From positions 62,001-126,000 of the forward strand of contig JAEUJN010000066.1 in the NCBI GenBank assembly GCA_016794595.1: a DNA stretch of 64,000 bases, given 5' to 3'. The translations under genes were made by a program, and so were the position numbers. The stretch is from Kineosporiaceae bacterium. Its GTDB lineage: Bacteria > Actinomycetota > Actinomycetes > Actinomycetales > Kineosporiaceae. Of the stretch, positions 1 to 8,560 are shown one piece after another (within the stretch, counting starts at the first letter, position 1; the number at the start of each line of letters is the position of its first letter). Under the pieces are notes generated by a model. It saw nothing but the letters and a program-made list of their open reading frames with translations. It did no database searches and had not been told where the DNA came from.

Positions 1-545
1 GCACCGAGGAGCACGCCAAGCAGTTCCAGTCCGCGGTCTTCCCCGGCCAGCAGGGCGGCCCGTTGATGCACGTGATCGCTGCCAAGGCGGCCGCCTTCGG
101 CATCGCGGCCGGCGCCGAGTTCGCCGAGCGCCAGCAGCGCACCATCAGGGGCGCCCAGATCCTGGCCGAGCGGCTCACGGCCGGCGACGCGCAGCAGGCC
201 GGGGTGTCGGTGCTGACCGGTGGCACCGACGTCCACCTGGTGCTGGTCGACCTGCGCCACTCCACCCTCGACGGCCAGCAGGCCGAGGACCGGCTGCACG
301 AGGTCGGCATCACGGTGAACCGCAACGCGGTGCCGTTCGACCCGCGCCCGCCGATGGTGACCTCGGGCCTGCGCATCGGGACGCCGGCCCTGGCCACCCG
401 CGGGTTCGGGGATGCCGAGTTCACCGAGGTGGCCGACATCATCGCCGGGGCTCTGCAGCCCACGTGTGACGTCGCGGCCCTGCGCGCCCGGGTGGACAAG
501 CTGGTCGAGGCGTTCCCGCTGTACGGCGAACTCGAGCGGTGGTGA
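1..545 (+). CDS. glyA: Serine hydroxymethyltransferase, C-terminal part (5' truncated by window edge)
   Basis: The PLP enzyme interconverts serine plus tetrahydrofolate with glycine plus 5,10-methylene-tetrahydrofolate in the cytosol. The frame is open from base 3 to the TGA at 543-545. The segment begins with the conserved [11 protein letters not shown] block that follows the PLP-lysine region, then [10 protein letters not shown], the [12 protein letters not shown] core strand and the [22 protein letters not shown] block. About 180 residues are present; the N-terminal PLP-binding part lies outside the window. The next gene, folD, starts 5 nt after the stop, so both one-carbon genes are probably co-transcribed. 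Confidence 0.96.
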   Translation, partial: TEEHAKQFQSAVFPGQQGGPLMHVIAAKAAAFGIAAGAEFAERQQRTIRGAQILAERLTAGDAQQAGVSVLTGGTDVHLVLVDLRHSTLDGQQAEDRLHEVGITVNRNAVPFDPRPPMVTSGLRIGTPALATRGFGDAEFTEVADIIAGALQPTCDVAALRARVDKLVEAFPLYGELERW

Positions 546-549
546 CGTC

Positions 550-1422
550 GTGACCGCTCGCATCCTCGACGGCAAGGCCACCGCGGCTGCGGTCAAAGCC
601 GAACTGGCACAACGGGTCTCGAGGCTCGCCGAGCGTGGCGTGCGCCCTGGGCTGGGCACCGTGCTGGTGGGTGAGGACCCGGGTAGTCGCGCCTATGTGG
701 CCGGCAAGCACCGTGACTGTGCGCAGGTGGGGATCGCCTCGATCCGGGTCGACCTGCCGGCCACGTCCACCCAGGCGGACGTCGAGGAGGCAATCGCCCG
801 GCTGAACGCCGATCCGGCCTGCACCGGCTACATCGTCCAGCTGCCGCTGCCGAGTGGCCTGGACGCGGACGCCGTGCTGGAACTCATGCACCCGGACAAG
901 GACGCCGACGGCCTGCACCCGACCAACCTCGGCCGGCTGGTGCTCAACGTGTCCCGCCCGATGACCTCGCCGTTGCCGTGCACCCCGCGCGGGATCGTCG
1001 AACTACTGTCCCGGCACGGGGTCCCGCTGAAGGGTGCGCAGGTCTGCGTGGTCGGCCGGGGGGTCACCGTCGGCCGCCCGCTGGGGTTGCTGCTCACCCG
1101 TCGCGAGGTCAACGCCACCGTCACCCTGTGCCACACCGGGACGGCGGACCTGGCGGCCCACGTGGCCGCTGCGGACGTCGTGGTCGCCGCGGCCGGGGTC
1201 CCCGGGATCATCACCGCCGAGATGGTCAAGCCGGGTGCCGCCGTCCTGGACGTCGGGATCACCCGGGTCGAGACGGCGAGCGGGGCGGCCCTGGTGGGGG
1301 ACGTCGCGCCCGCCGTCCGGGAGGTCGCCGCCTGGGTGGCGCCGATGCCCGGAGGGGTCGGCCCGATGACCCGCGCGATGCTGATCAGCAACGTCGTCGA
1401 AGCCGCCGAGCGCCACGCCTGA
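550..1422 (+). CDS. folD: Bifunctional methylene-THF dehydrogenase / methenyl-THF cyclohydrolase
   Basis: It converts 5,10-methylene-THF to 10-formyl-THF in two steps using NADP+. The product is 290 aa, the usual length. Y49 and K53 in the [10 protein letters not shown] segment match the catalytic Tyr/Lys pair. VQLPLP, the [11 protein letters not shown] loop, [14 protein letters not shown] (dinucleotide loop; Gly replaces the usual Ser, as in mycobacterial FolD) and [10 protein letters not shown] follow in order. The GTG at 550 is chosen because homology begins there; an upstream extension of the frame would run into glyA. glyA makes the methylene-THF used here, consistent with an operon. Confidence 0.97.
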   Translation: MTARILDGKATAAAVKAELAQRVSRLAERGVRPGLGTVLVGEDPGSRAYVAGKHRDCAQVGIASIRVDLPATSTQADVEEAIARLNADPACTGYIVQLPLPSGLDADAVLELMHPDKDADGLHPTNLGRLVLNVSRPMTSPLPCTPRGIVELLSRHGVPLKGAQVCVVGRGVTVGRPLGLLLTRREVNATVTLCHTGTADLAAHVAAADVVVAAAGVPGIITAEMVKPGAAVLDVGITRVETASGAALVGDVAPAVREVAAWVAPMPGGVGPMTRAMLISNVVEAAERHA

Positions 1423-1433
1423 CCCCGCCGACA

Positions 1434-1535
1434 AACCCGCTCATACTCCGCAGCTGACAGGCGATACTCCGCAGGTGGTGCCTCTGGCGGCACCCGCGGA
1501 GTATCGCTGTGTCGGCTGCGGAGCATGAGCGGGTT
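1434..1535. repeat. Imperfect ~100-nt inverted repeat between convergent genes
   Basis: The left arm (1434-~1482) and right arm (~1487-1535) are near-complementary over about 48 nt with a few mismatches. Each arm contains two copies of a CNTACTCCGCAG-type block, so the structure also has internal repetition. It sits between the 3' end of folD (+) and of the EEP-family gene (-), so it could end transcription from both sides. There is no U-tract. A REP/MITE-like origin is possible. Confidence 0.75.
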
Positions 1536-1575
1536 CAGGGTCGGGGTGGCCGCTCACGAACGCACGAGGGTGCCC

Positions 1576-2724
1576 TCAGTCGTCGATCGAGAAGGTGGCC
1601 ACCACCCCGGCATGGTCCGAGGCGTACAGCGGTGGCGTGGACCCCACCGGCGCTGCCCCGACCACCGTCGCGGACAGCGGCCGGGCGCCGCGTCGTCCCA
1701 TGGCCAGGTCGATCCGGGTCGACAGCTGCGAGGTGGGGTTGGCCAGCGTCTCACTCTGACAGCAGGTCAGCCCCGGCGTGCCGGATCGGGTCGACCAGGC
1801 GTCCCGGAACGCGGCGGCGAGCTGGGCGTAGCTGGTCGTGGTGGAACCGTCGGCGGCCGAGTTGAAGTCCCCGGTGATGACGGTCGGGTACCGCGACCGG
1901 GCCGGCCCGGCGAGGAACTCGGCGGCCTGTGCCTCCTGCACCCCCGCGAAGGTCTCGACCTCGAGATGCGTGGTGGCGAAGCGGAAGCGCTCGTGGCCGA
2001 TCCGGCCCTCGATCGTGGCCCAGCCTCGGCTGAAGGAGACCGGCGGCGCTCCCGGAACCGGTGGCTGGAAGAACTGCTGGCCGGTGAACAGGCCGCTCCT
2101 GGCACCCCAGGTGTCCAGCCGCCGGGTGTCGTCGTTGACCAGGATCACGTCCCGGTCCTTCAGGGTGATCGTGCAGGTCAGCGGCGTGCCGCAGGGGGCA
2201 TACAACGGCAGCGGCCCGATCGTGGCGTTGCTCGACACCGCGGCCACGGAGTAGTTCAGGCCGCTGGCCCTCAGGGTGGCCTGCAGCACCGCCAGGAAGT
2301 CCAGGTCGGGCGGCGCGCCCACGCCCTCGGCGTCCCAGATGCTCACTTCCTGCAGGCCGATCAGGTCGGGGTCGGTCGCCTGGATCTCGGCTGCCACCGC
2401 CCGGGCCCGGGCCGGGAAGTCCGACCTCAGCGCGGTGCCGTAGATCGCGGCCACCGCGCCGACGAACTTCTCGCCGGCCGCGGGGTCCGCGGGATCGATG
2501 GCCAGGGCCGGGGTCAGGTCGGCGCCCAGGTAGAGGTTGCGGGTCATCACGGTCAGCGAGGACCGGGAGGACCAGCCGCTCGCGTGAGCCGGGGCGACCA
2601 GGCTCGCGCCGGCCACGGTGGCGACGACGGTCGCCAGCGCGGCCGCCGCCCCGACCCGGCGGCCCCGCCGAGTCACAGAGCGTGACAGCGAATCGTGCAA
2701 ACGACGACGGAATGTGAGGCGCAT
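1576..2724 (-). CDS. Secreted endonuclease/exonuclease/phosphatase (EEP) family protein
   Basis: The 382-aa protein has an arginine-rich N terminus, a hydrophobic stretch at about residues 24-45 and an AHA cleavage site, so it is exported. The EEP (DNase I-like) fold motifs are in order: MTRNLYLGADL (metal-binding Asn), DLIGLQEVSIW (metal-binding Glu), ITGDFNSAADG (Asp/Asn) and YASDHAGV (catalytic Asp-His). The family includes nucleases, inositol-phosphate phosphatases and sphingomyelinases. Substrate cannot be decided. GAGAGG lies 8 nt before the ATG. Confidence 0.88.
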   Translation of the reverse strand: MRLTFRRRLHDSLSRSVTRRGRRVGAAAALATVVATVAGASLVAPAHASGWSSRSSLTVMTRNLYLGADLTPALAIDPADPAAGEKFVGAVAAIYGTALRSDFPARARAVAAEIQATDPDLIGLQEVSIWDAEGVGAPPDLDFLAVLQATLRASGLNYSVAAVSSNATIGPLPLYAPCGTPLTCTITLKDRDVILVNDDTRRLDTWGARSGLFTGQQFFQPPVPGAPPVSFSRGWATIEGRIGHERFRFATTHLEVETFAGVQEAQAAEFLAGPARSRYPTVITGDFNSAADGSTTTSYAQLAAAFRDAWSTRSGTPGLTCCQSETLANPTSQLSTRIDLAMGRRGARPLSATVVGAAPVGSTPPLYASDHAGVVATFSIDD

Positions 2725-2839
2725 GGAGGGACCCTCTCAGACGGTGACGGGGTCACCCTGGCCTCGTCGTGGCAGCCGGTCAAGACCGGCCGGGTCACGG
2801 TCCCGGACCGCCGGCGGCGCTCGCCACGATCGCCGCAGT

Positions 2840-2877
2840 CCCACGTCACCCCGCACGTCGTGCCCGGGTGACGTGGG
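2840..2877 (-). terminator. Stem-loop after the DUF1538/P-II/CBS operon
   Basis: A perfect 12-bp stem (2840-2851 with 2866-2877, CCCACGTCACCC arm) has a small inner GCAC/GTGC hairpin in the loop. It lies 15 nt beyond the CBS gene's stop and upstream of the next gene on the same strand. It is the likely transcription end of the operon, although the U-run is missing. Confidence 0.6.
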
Positions 2878-2891
2878 GCGCGGCTCGCCCG

Positions 2892-3296
2892 TCACAGGGT
2901 GCTGCACATGCCCTTCAGCACCAGGTCGGTGTAGCTGACCAGGCCGATGATCTCGCCCCGCTGGGCCACGGGTGCCCGGGACAGGCCGAACTTGTCGAAC
3001 AGCCGGGCGCAGTAGCGGATGTCCATGGTCGGGGCCACGGTGAGCACCGGCTTGGACATGATCTCGTAGACGTCCACCCGCTCGGGGGCGCGATTGCCCG
3101 CGAGCACGTGCCGGGCGATGTCCGACAGCAGGACGATGCCGTACTCGTCCTCGGGATGGCGCTTGTCGACGATGAGGCACTTGCTCTCCACGTGCTTCAT
3201 CGTCCGCAGGGCATCGGCCACGCTGGTCTGCCCCTGCACGATGTCGACGTGTCGCTTCATCACGTCGCGGACCCGGATCACGGGAACAGTGCTCAC
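2892..3296 (-). CDS. CBS-pair domain protein
   Basis: The 134-aa protein consists almost only of two CBS motifs: residues ~10-65 (VRDVMKRHVDIVQ ... GIVLLSDIARHVL) and ~75-132 (VYEIMSKPVLTVAP ... IIGLVSYTDLVLKG). Such stand-alone pairs bind adenosine nucleotides and regulate a partner. The GTG start overlaps the stop of the P-II-like gene by 4 bp (GTGA), so the two are translationally coupled. The partners are probably the two DUF1538 membrane proteins upstream. The ligand is unknown. Confidence 0.9.
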   Translation of the reverse strand: MSTVPVIRVRDVMKRHVDIVQGQTSVADALRTMKHVESKCLIVDKRHPEDEYGIVLLSDIARHVLAGNRAPERVDVYEIMSKPVLTVAPTMDIRYCARLFDKFGLSRAPVAQRGEIIGLVSYTDLVLKGMCSTL

Positions 3297-3643
3297 AGTT
3301 CGTCCTCCACAGTGCCTCGCAGTTGCTGGGTTTGCCGAACGACGCCCACGGCGTCCTCCACGTCGATCTGGACGGCGATGCCGTTGCCGTGCTCCTCGTC
3401 GAAGCGCCCCACCCGGGCGATGTGCTCGAGGATTCGCCGGCTGAGGTGTTCCTCCACCAGGAACAGGATGAGGTCGCGGTTGCTGTCCAGGTCCAGACCG
3501 AAGAACGTCTTGGCCGGCACCATGCCCTCACCGCGCGCCTGCTCGACCACCGTGGCCCCGGTGGCCCCGGCCCGGCGAGCGGCGTCCAGCACCCGAACGG
3601 TGTGCTCGTCCTCGACCATGGCGATGATCAGTTTGAAGTGCAC
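3293..3643 (-). CDS. P-II-like (GlnB-fold) signalling protein
   Basis: The 116-aa protein has P-II-family signatures: FKLIIAMVEDEHTVRVLDAARRAGATGAT at the N terminus, a short loop carrying GEGMVPAKTFFGLDL in place of the T-loop region, and a C-terminal GNGIAVQIDVEDAVGV strand. The canonical uridylylated-Tyr T-loop of GlnB/GlnK is not visible. The GTG start is 1 nt after the stop of the second DUF1538 gene. P-II-like proteins next to membrane proteins usually gate them in response to a nucleotide or metabolite, and that role is inferred here. Confidence 0.85.
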   Translation of the reverse strand: MHFKLIIAMVEDEHTVRVLDAARRAGATGATVVEQARGEGMVPAKTFFGLDLDSNRDLILFLVEEHLSRRILEHIARVGRFDEEHGNGIAVQIDVEDAVGVVRQTQQLRGTVEDEL

Positions 3644-3644
3644 G

Positions 3645-4553
3645 TCAGTTCGTCCTGTTCTCTGAGGCGGCGGGTGCGGAGATCCGCTCGGGCCGGGGCA
3701 GGGGATCCGGCCGGAAGACCGGGTGGGGGATCGGGCGCGAGCGCGGTCGCGACTGCGGTGGCGCGACGACGGCGGAGACCGGTTCGGGCGGGCGGCCCCG
3801 GTGGGCTCGCCACTGGCCGAGCTGCGCGTAGGCCATGACGGTCATCATCGGGAACAGGCTGGCGAAGGCGATCAGGCCGAAGCCGTCCAGTACCGGGTTG
3901 CGTCCGGGCACCGTACTGGCCAGGCCCAGGCCGAGCGCGGCGACCAGCGGGACGGTGACCGTCGAGGTGGTCACCCCACCGGTGTCGTAGGCGAGCGCGA
4001 TGATGGAACGCGGTGCGAACAGGGTCTGGATCGAGACGAGCACGTACCCGGTGATGATGTACAGCGGCAGCGCGGTCCCGGTGACGATCCGGAAGGCCCC
4101 CATGCTGATGCCGATGGCCACCCCGACGGCGACCGCGAGCCGCAGGGGCCACGCCCTGACCGTGCCGCCCGAGACCTGTTCGGCCTTCATCGCGACGGCG
4201 ATCAGCGCCGGCTCGGCCACGGTGGTGGAGAACCCGATCAGAGCGGCGAACAGGTACACCCAGCCGTAGTCCGACCATGCCAGGGGACGGCTCTGCCCAC
4301 CGCTGATCAACTGGGGATCGGTGAGTTGCTCGGCCATCAGGCGGCCCAGGGGGAACAGGGCATCGTCCAGCCCGGCCAGGAACAGCACCATGCCCACCAG
4401 TACCAGGCCGAAGCCGACCAGCACGCGGCGCAGGTGCGGGACCCGACGGCGCAGGACGAACAGCTGGAACCCCAGCAGGACGACGGCGATCGGTGCGACG
4501 TCCCGGACCGTCCCGAGCAGGCCCACGGCGAGCTCGTGCAGGGTCTGCCTCAT
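3645..4553 (-). CDS. DUF1538 integral membrane protein (second copy)
   Basis: The 302-aa protein has about seven hydrophobic segments and the DUF1538 signatures [13 protein letters not shown] (about residue 108), [17 protein letters not shown] and [13 protein letters not shown]. The final ~60 residues are a proline/arginine-rich cytosolic tail that the first copy lacks. The ATG overlaps the upstream paralogue's stop by 4 bp. The family is probably a transporter whose substrate is not established. Tandem copies plus P-II-like and CBS partners suggest a regulated two-subunit carrier. Confidence 0.88.
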   Translation of the reverse strand: MRQTLHELAVGLLGTVRDVAPIAVVLLGFQLFVLRRRVPHLRRVLVGFGLVLVGMVLFLAGLDDALFPLGRLMAEQLTDPQLISGGQSRPLAWSDYGWVYLFAALIGFSTTVAEPALIAVAMKAEQVSGGTVRAWPLRLAVAVGVAIGISMGAFRIVTGTALPLYIITGYVLVSIQTLFAPRSIIALAYDTGGVTTSTVTVPLVAALGLGLASTVPGRNPVLDGFGLIAFASLFPMMTVMAYAQLGQWRAHRGRPPEPVSAVVAPPQSRPRSRPIPHPVFRPDPLPRPERISAPAASENRTN

Positions 4554-5344
4554 CGCGCCACCATCCCGTACCCCATCACGAAGACCATGGGAGTGAGCGA
4601 GGCGAAGGCGATCAACCCGAAGCCGTCGATCATCGGGTTGCGTCCCTTGATCGAGGACGCCAGCCCGACGCCGAGGGAGGTCACCAGAGGAACGGTCACC
4701 GTCGAGGTGGTCACCCCGCCGGAGTCGTACGCGATGCCGATGATCTCCGCAGGGGCGAAGAAGGTCATGATCACAACGCCCAGGTACCCGCCGATGATCA
4801 GGCGCTGCACCGGCCACCCCTTGATGATCCGGACGACGCCCAGCACGATCGCCGAGCCCACCGAGAGCGCGACCGTCAGGCGCAGGCCGAAGGCGTAGGC
4901 CGATCGGGCATCGACGGTGTTCGCGATCACCGAGCCCTCGGCGGCCACCCGGGCCGCCTCCCCGGCGATCGCGATCAGGGCCGGTTCGGCGACGGTGGTG
5001 GTGAACCCCAGGGCGAAGGCGAAGGCGGCCAGCCAGTAGATGTTGCCCTTCGTGGCGAAGCCGTGGGCCATGGTCTCCCCGATGGGGAACAGCCCGAGCT
5101 GCAGGCCCCTGATGAACAACGCCAGCCCCAGCACGACCATCACCGCCCCGATGACGATCTGGTCCAGGTGGGGCAGCGTCCGGCGCAGCACCACGGCCTG
5201 GAAGAAGGCGACGACCACGATGATCGGCAGCAGGTCGCGAACGGCCCCCTGGACATCGCGGGCCAGTTCGATGACCAGTTGGCGGGCCAGGCCCGGCTCG
5301 GAGGGGGAATCCAGCGCAGGTGGTGGGTGTGGCGGAGCAGGCAT
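4550..5344 (-). CDS. DUF1538 integral membrane protein (first copy)
   Basis: The 264-aa protein has about seven membrane segments and the signatures [32 protein letters not shown] and [13 protein letters not shown], paralogous to the downstream gene. The ATG at 5344 is preferred over longer frames: it has GAGGA about 9 nt upstream and begins just before the first conserved segment, whereas the longer frame would read through the GACGTC repeat array. It is the first gene of a tightly overlapping four-gene operon. Confidence 0.88.
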   Translation of the reverse strand: MPAPPHPPPALDSPSEPGLARQLVIELARDVQGAVRDLLPIIVVVAFFQAVVLRRTLPHLDQIVIGAVMVVLGLALFIRGLQLGLFPIGETMAHGFATKGNIYWLAAFAFALGFTTTVAEPALIAIAGEAARVAAEGSVIANTVDARSAYAFGLRLTVALSVGSAIVLGVVRIIKGWPVQRLIIGGYLGVVIMTFFAPAEIIGIAYDSGGVTTSTVTVPLVTSLGVGLASSIKGRNPMIDGFGLIAFASLTPMVFVMGYGMVAR

Positions 5345-5478
5345 GATCGGCCGTCCTCGACGTCGATGCGGGCACCCCGTGCAGGCACGGGGGAAGCGGC
5401 AGGGGGAGGCGGGCTGTGCCGTCCCGAGGGGACGTCCCTGGATAGTCCCCGGGGGTCGACCCCAGGGATGTCCGGGGA

Positions 5479-5566
5479 GACGTCCAGGGGTGACGTCCAA
5501 GGGGTGACGTCAAGGGGTGACGTCAAGGGGTGACGTCCAAGGGGTGACGTCCAGGGGACGTCGGGG
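5479..5566. repeat. Tandem GACGTC iteron array upstream of the DUF1538 operon
   Basis: Six consecutive copies of GACGTC(C)A(A)GGGG begin at 5479, 5492, 5506, 5519, 5532 and 5546, each followed by T except the last. A shortened seventh (ACGTCGGGG) ends at 5566. The period is 13-14 nt and every unit carries the palindromic core GACGTC. Degenerate relatives occur near 5431 and 5467. The array lies between the stop of the upstream gene (5601) and the operon start (5344), where an operator would be expected. Confidence 0.85.
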
Positions 5567-5600
5567 CGCAGCCGGGAACCGCGGCGCCTCCGGGGCCGGG

Positions 5601-6206
5601 TCAGGCCTCGACAGTCCGGCGGCGCAGCGACGTGCAGTGACTCGGCGAGCTCGCGGGTCGGCTCGCGGGACCGCCTGCGGCCGGTGGAGCCCGCGTCGGG
5701 GCACTCGTCGCTCCCGTTCGGCCCCGGCTCGGGCGGGTCGTCCGGGTCACCAGGCCGCCGTAGGCCAGGGCTGCGAGCAGCAGGCCCACGATGGCCAGCA
5801 CCAGTAAGCGGTCCTGGGAGCGCCCGCTCAGCTGGTTCTGGCGGCCGGTGGCCACGGACAACCGCGGGCCCTGGTGGAGTGCGAAGGTGAGCGTCACCCG
5901 ACCGGGGGCCAGCACGCGTGAGCTCGGTGCCACGGGGGAGCAGAGGACGCGAACCGAGTTGGTCACCGCCGTGCCGGACCCCGTGCCCGTGCCCACCCCC
6001 GTGCCGGACAGCGACCCGGTGGCAGCCGGCGTCGTGCGCAGGCTCACCTGGCCGGCCGCGCCCGCCGGGGTGGCGCCACCCAGCACGCTCAGGGCGGCGG
6101 TGATCAGGACGGCCAGCACGGTGAGCGCCGAGCGGCTCGAACCCCGACCCGGGATCCCGGGCATCGACCCGCGCGGCGCCGAGGGGCGCTGGCGGCCGAT
6201 GCTCAT
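5601..6206 (-). CDS. Membrane-anchored secreted protein of unknown function
   Basis: I do not recognise this 201-aa protein. It has a signal peptide (hydrophobic core at about residues 28-45, cleavage near GATPAGA), a Gly/Thr/Ser-rich extracellular linker at residues ~60-80, a short predicted beta-rich region, and one transmembrane helix at ~133-154 followed by a basic, proline-rich tail. GAGGAG lies 7 nt before the ATG, which supports the start. The next gene on this strand is the DUF1538 operon, 257 nt on and separated from it by the iteron array. Confidence 0.7.
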   Translation of the reverse strand: MSIGRQRPSAPRGSMPGIPGRGSSRSALTVLAVLITAALSVLGGATPAGAAGQVSLRTTPAATGSLSGTGVGTGTGSGTAVTNSVRVLCSPVAPSSRVLAPGRVTLTFALHQGPRLSVATGRQNQLSGRSQDRLLVLAIVGLLLAALAYGGLVTRTTRPSRGRTGATSAPTRAPPAAGGPASRPASSPSHCTSLRRRTVEA

Positions 6207-6378
6207 GGGAGATCTCCTCGGTCGTCGATCAGGTCAGCTGACCACAGATGGGGGCGTGCTCCAGGGAGTCCGGGGTGACGGGGATGTCTGGAGGATGGCG
6301 GGTCGGCCGGTCCGACCGGCCGGGACGTTCGGCCCCGAATCATCGACGGGCACGTGCGGTGCGGTGCGCTGGGGTGGG

Positions 6379-7587
6379 TTACGCCCCGCTCGGGCGCAGG
6401 GCCAGGGCCGCCAGGAGCGCGGCGCCGTCCGGCAGCACCCGGTCGTCGAAAGCCGCCTGCGGGGAGTGGTTGCCGGCGACCAGGTGGGGCTGGACGCCGT
6501 CCACCGAGGCCCCGAGGAAGACCATGGCGCCCGGGACCTCGGCGAGCACCCGGGAGAAGTCCTCCGAGCCGGCGATCGGCTGGGGCAGGCTCACGAAGCG
6601 CTGCTCGCCGAACAGTTCCGCGGAGGTTTCGAGCGCGGCCTGGACCGCCCCCGGGTGGTTGACCGTCACCGGGTACTCCCCGACGAGCTCGACCTCGACC
6701 CGCACCCCATGAGCAGCAGCGATACCCGCGCAGGTCCGCCGGGTGAGCTCGGCGACCAGCGCCGAGACCCCGGGATCGACGGTCCGGATCGTCGCCTCGA
6801 AGCGCACCGATTCCGGGATGATGTTGCGCCGGGTTCCGGCGTGGAAGGTGCCCACGGTCAGCACCGCGGGGGAGAAGGCGTCCACTCCGCGACCGACGGC
6901 GGCCGGCAGGGCCAGCACCATCTCGCACGCCGCCGGGATCGGGTCGGCCGCCAGGTGCGGGGACGCCGCGTGCCCCCCGCGCCCGGTCACGGTCACGGTC
7001 AGCGCGTCGCTGGCCGCCATGATCGCGCCCGGCCGGGTGGTCACCGTGCCCCGCGGGCTCAGGTTGCTCAGCACGTGCAGCGCGTAGGCGGCATCGGCCC
7101 GGCGGCCCGCGGCGTCCAGGACCCCCTCGGCGATCATCCGGCCCGCGCCGTCGTACCCCTCCTCGCCCGGCTGGAACATGAACACCACGTCGGCCTCCAG
7201 CCGGTCGCGGTGGGCGGCCAGCAGCCGGGCGGCGCCCACGAGCATCGTGGCGTGAAGGTCGTGCCCGCAGGCGTGCATCACGCCGTCCACCTGAGAGCGG
7301 TAGTCGACGGCGACGTCCTCGCTCACCGGCAGCGCGTCCAGGTCGGCCCGCAGCAGGACGACGCGGCGCGGCGTCCCGTCCTGGCCGGGTGCCTCACCGC
7401 GCAGCACGGCGGTCACCGAGGAGCACGAGGTTCCGGTGCTCACCTCGAGGCCCAGGGAGTCGATCGCCTCGAGCACCGTGTCCTGCGTGCGCGGCAGGTG
7501 CAGCCCGAGCTCGGGCCGGCGGTGCAGCGCGTGCCGCAGGGAGGCCAGGTCACCGGACTGGGCCCGGGCGTCCGCGAGGATGTCCAT
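6379..7587 (-). CDS. M20-family amidohydrolase (N-acyl-amino acid / hippurate hydrolase type)
   Basis: The 402-aa enzyme has the M20D motifs: LHRRPELG (residues ~20-28), RADLDALPVSED, HACGHDLHATML (metal-binding His/Asp), FQPGEEGYDGAG (catalytic Glu), GRGGHAASPH in the dimerisation lid and AGSEDF near the C terminus. It is predicted to be cytosolic, with two divalent metals cleaving an amide from an N-acyl amino acid or peptide conjugate. The gene is divergent from xth. A second M20D enzyme is encoded at 31643-32830. Confidence 0.92.
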   Translation of the reverse strand: MDILADARAQSGDLASLRHALHRRPELGLHLPRTQDTVLEAIDSLGLEVSTGTSCSSVTAVLRGEAPGQDGTPRRVVLLRADLDALPVSEDVAVDYRSQVDGVMHACGHDLHATMLVGAARLLAAHRDRLEADVVFMFQPGEEGYDGAGRMIAEGVLDAAGRRADAAYALHVLSNLSPRGTVTTRPGAIMAASDALTVTVTGRGGHAASPHLAADPIPAACEMVLALPAAVGRGVDAFSPAVLTVGTFHAGTRRNIIPESVRFEATIRTVDPGVSALVAELTRRTCAGIAAAHGVRVEVELVGEYPVTVNHPGAVQAALETSAELFGEQRFVSLPQPIAGSEDFSRVLAEVPGAMVFLGASVDGVQPHLVAGNHSPQAAFDDRVLPDGAALLAALALRPSGA

Positions 7588-7672
7588 GGGTCATTGTGAC
7601 CGCCCGCCCCCAGGGAAGCGCAGGCAGTGATCGGCTCGGATCGTGCCGGCCCGGGCCACCTCGCCCGGTGGG

Positions 7673-7678
7673 TACCGT
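7673..7678 (+). promoter_or_regulatory. -10 hexamer TACCGT, leaderless start of the exonuclease III gene
   Basis: TACCGT ends 6 nt before the GTG at 7685, and no Shine-Dalgarno sequence is present. Transcription would begin at or next to the start codon. No clear -35 is visible. Confidence 0.5.
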
Positions 7679-7684
7679 CGTCGG

Positions 7685-8560
7685 GTGATCCGGGTGGCCA
7701 GCATCAACGTCAACGGCGTGCGCGCCGCCGTCCGCCGGGGCATGCCGGCCTGGCTGGCCGACCGCTCGCCTGACGTGCTGTGCCTGCAGGAGATCCGTGC
7801 CGACGACCGGCTGCTGCACGCGGCGCTGGCCGAGGCCGACGGCGACGCGCGATGGCACGGCGTGCACGAAGAGGCTGCCGTCAAGGGCCGCGCCGGCGTC
7901 GCGGTGCTGTCCCGGACGCCGCCTCGCGCCGTGCGCTGCGGGGTGGGCCCGGCGGAGTTCGAGGCCACCGGGCGCTGGGTGGAGGCGGACCTCGAGCTGC
8001 GAAGGCCCGGGTCCCCCGGAGCCGGTCCGGAGTCGGTGCTCACCGTGATCAGCGCCTACGTGTTCACCGGGCAGGCCGGCACCCCGCGGCAGGATCAGAA
8101 GTACCGCTTCCTGGACGCCGCACGAGCCCGCCTGGACGCGGTGCGTGCCCAGGGCCACGAGGTGCTGCTCACCGGAGATCTCAACGTGGCCCACCGCGAG
8201 GCGGACCTGAGGAACTGGAAGGGGAACCTGACCAAGGCCGGGTTCCTGCCCGCCGAACGGGCCTGGTTCGACGCGCTGTTCGCCGACGGCTGGGTGGACG
8301 TGATCCGGCAGGCGACGATGGCGCGCCACGGTGAGGTCGCCGGCCCGTATTCGTGGTGGTCCTGGCGCGGCAGGGCTTTCGACAACGACGCGGGGTGGCG
8401 GATCGACCACCAGATCGCGACCCCCGGGCTGGCCGCCCACGTGCTGGATGCCCGGATCGATCGGGCGCCCAGCCATTCCGACCGGTGGAGCGATCACGCT
8501 CCCGTGGTCGTCGACTACGAGGGTGAACTGGTCAGCGGGCCCGGGGTCGGCGGCCGCTGA
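7685..8560 (+). CDS. xth: Exodeoxyribonuclease III / AP endonuclease family
   Basis: The 291-aa protein shows the ExoIII order of EEP motifs: RVASINVNGVRAA at the N terminus, CLQEIRADD (catalytic Glu), LTGDLNVAHREADLRN (Asp/Asn), WRIDHQIAT, and SDRWSDHAPVV at the C terminus (catalytic Asp-His). It removes nucleotides 3'-5' and cuts at abasic sites in base-excision repair. The GTG at 7685 is chosen because conserved sequence starts there and a -10 box sits just upstream. Its last 29 bp overlap the convergent acetyltransferase gene. Confidence 0.94.
   Translation: MIRVASINVNGVRAAVRRGMPAWLADRSPDVLCLQEIRADDRLLHAALAEADGDARWHGVHEEAAVKGRAGVAVLSRTPPRAVRCGVGPAEFEATGRWVEADLELRRPGSPGAGPESVLTVISAYVFTGQAGTPRQDQKYRFLDAARARLDAVRAQGHEVLLTGDLNVAHREADLRNWKGNLTKAGFLPAERAWFDALFADGWVDVIRQATMARHGEVAGPYSWWSWRGRAFDNDAGWRIDHQIATPGLAAHVLDARIDRAPSHSDRWSDHAPVVVDYEGELVSGPGVGGR

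Noticed and set aside
5479-5566. CRISPR-like array
   Set aside because: Repeats are 12-13 nt and directly abutting with no spacers, and no cas genes are present.
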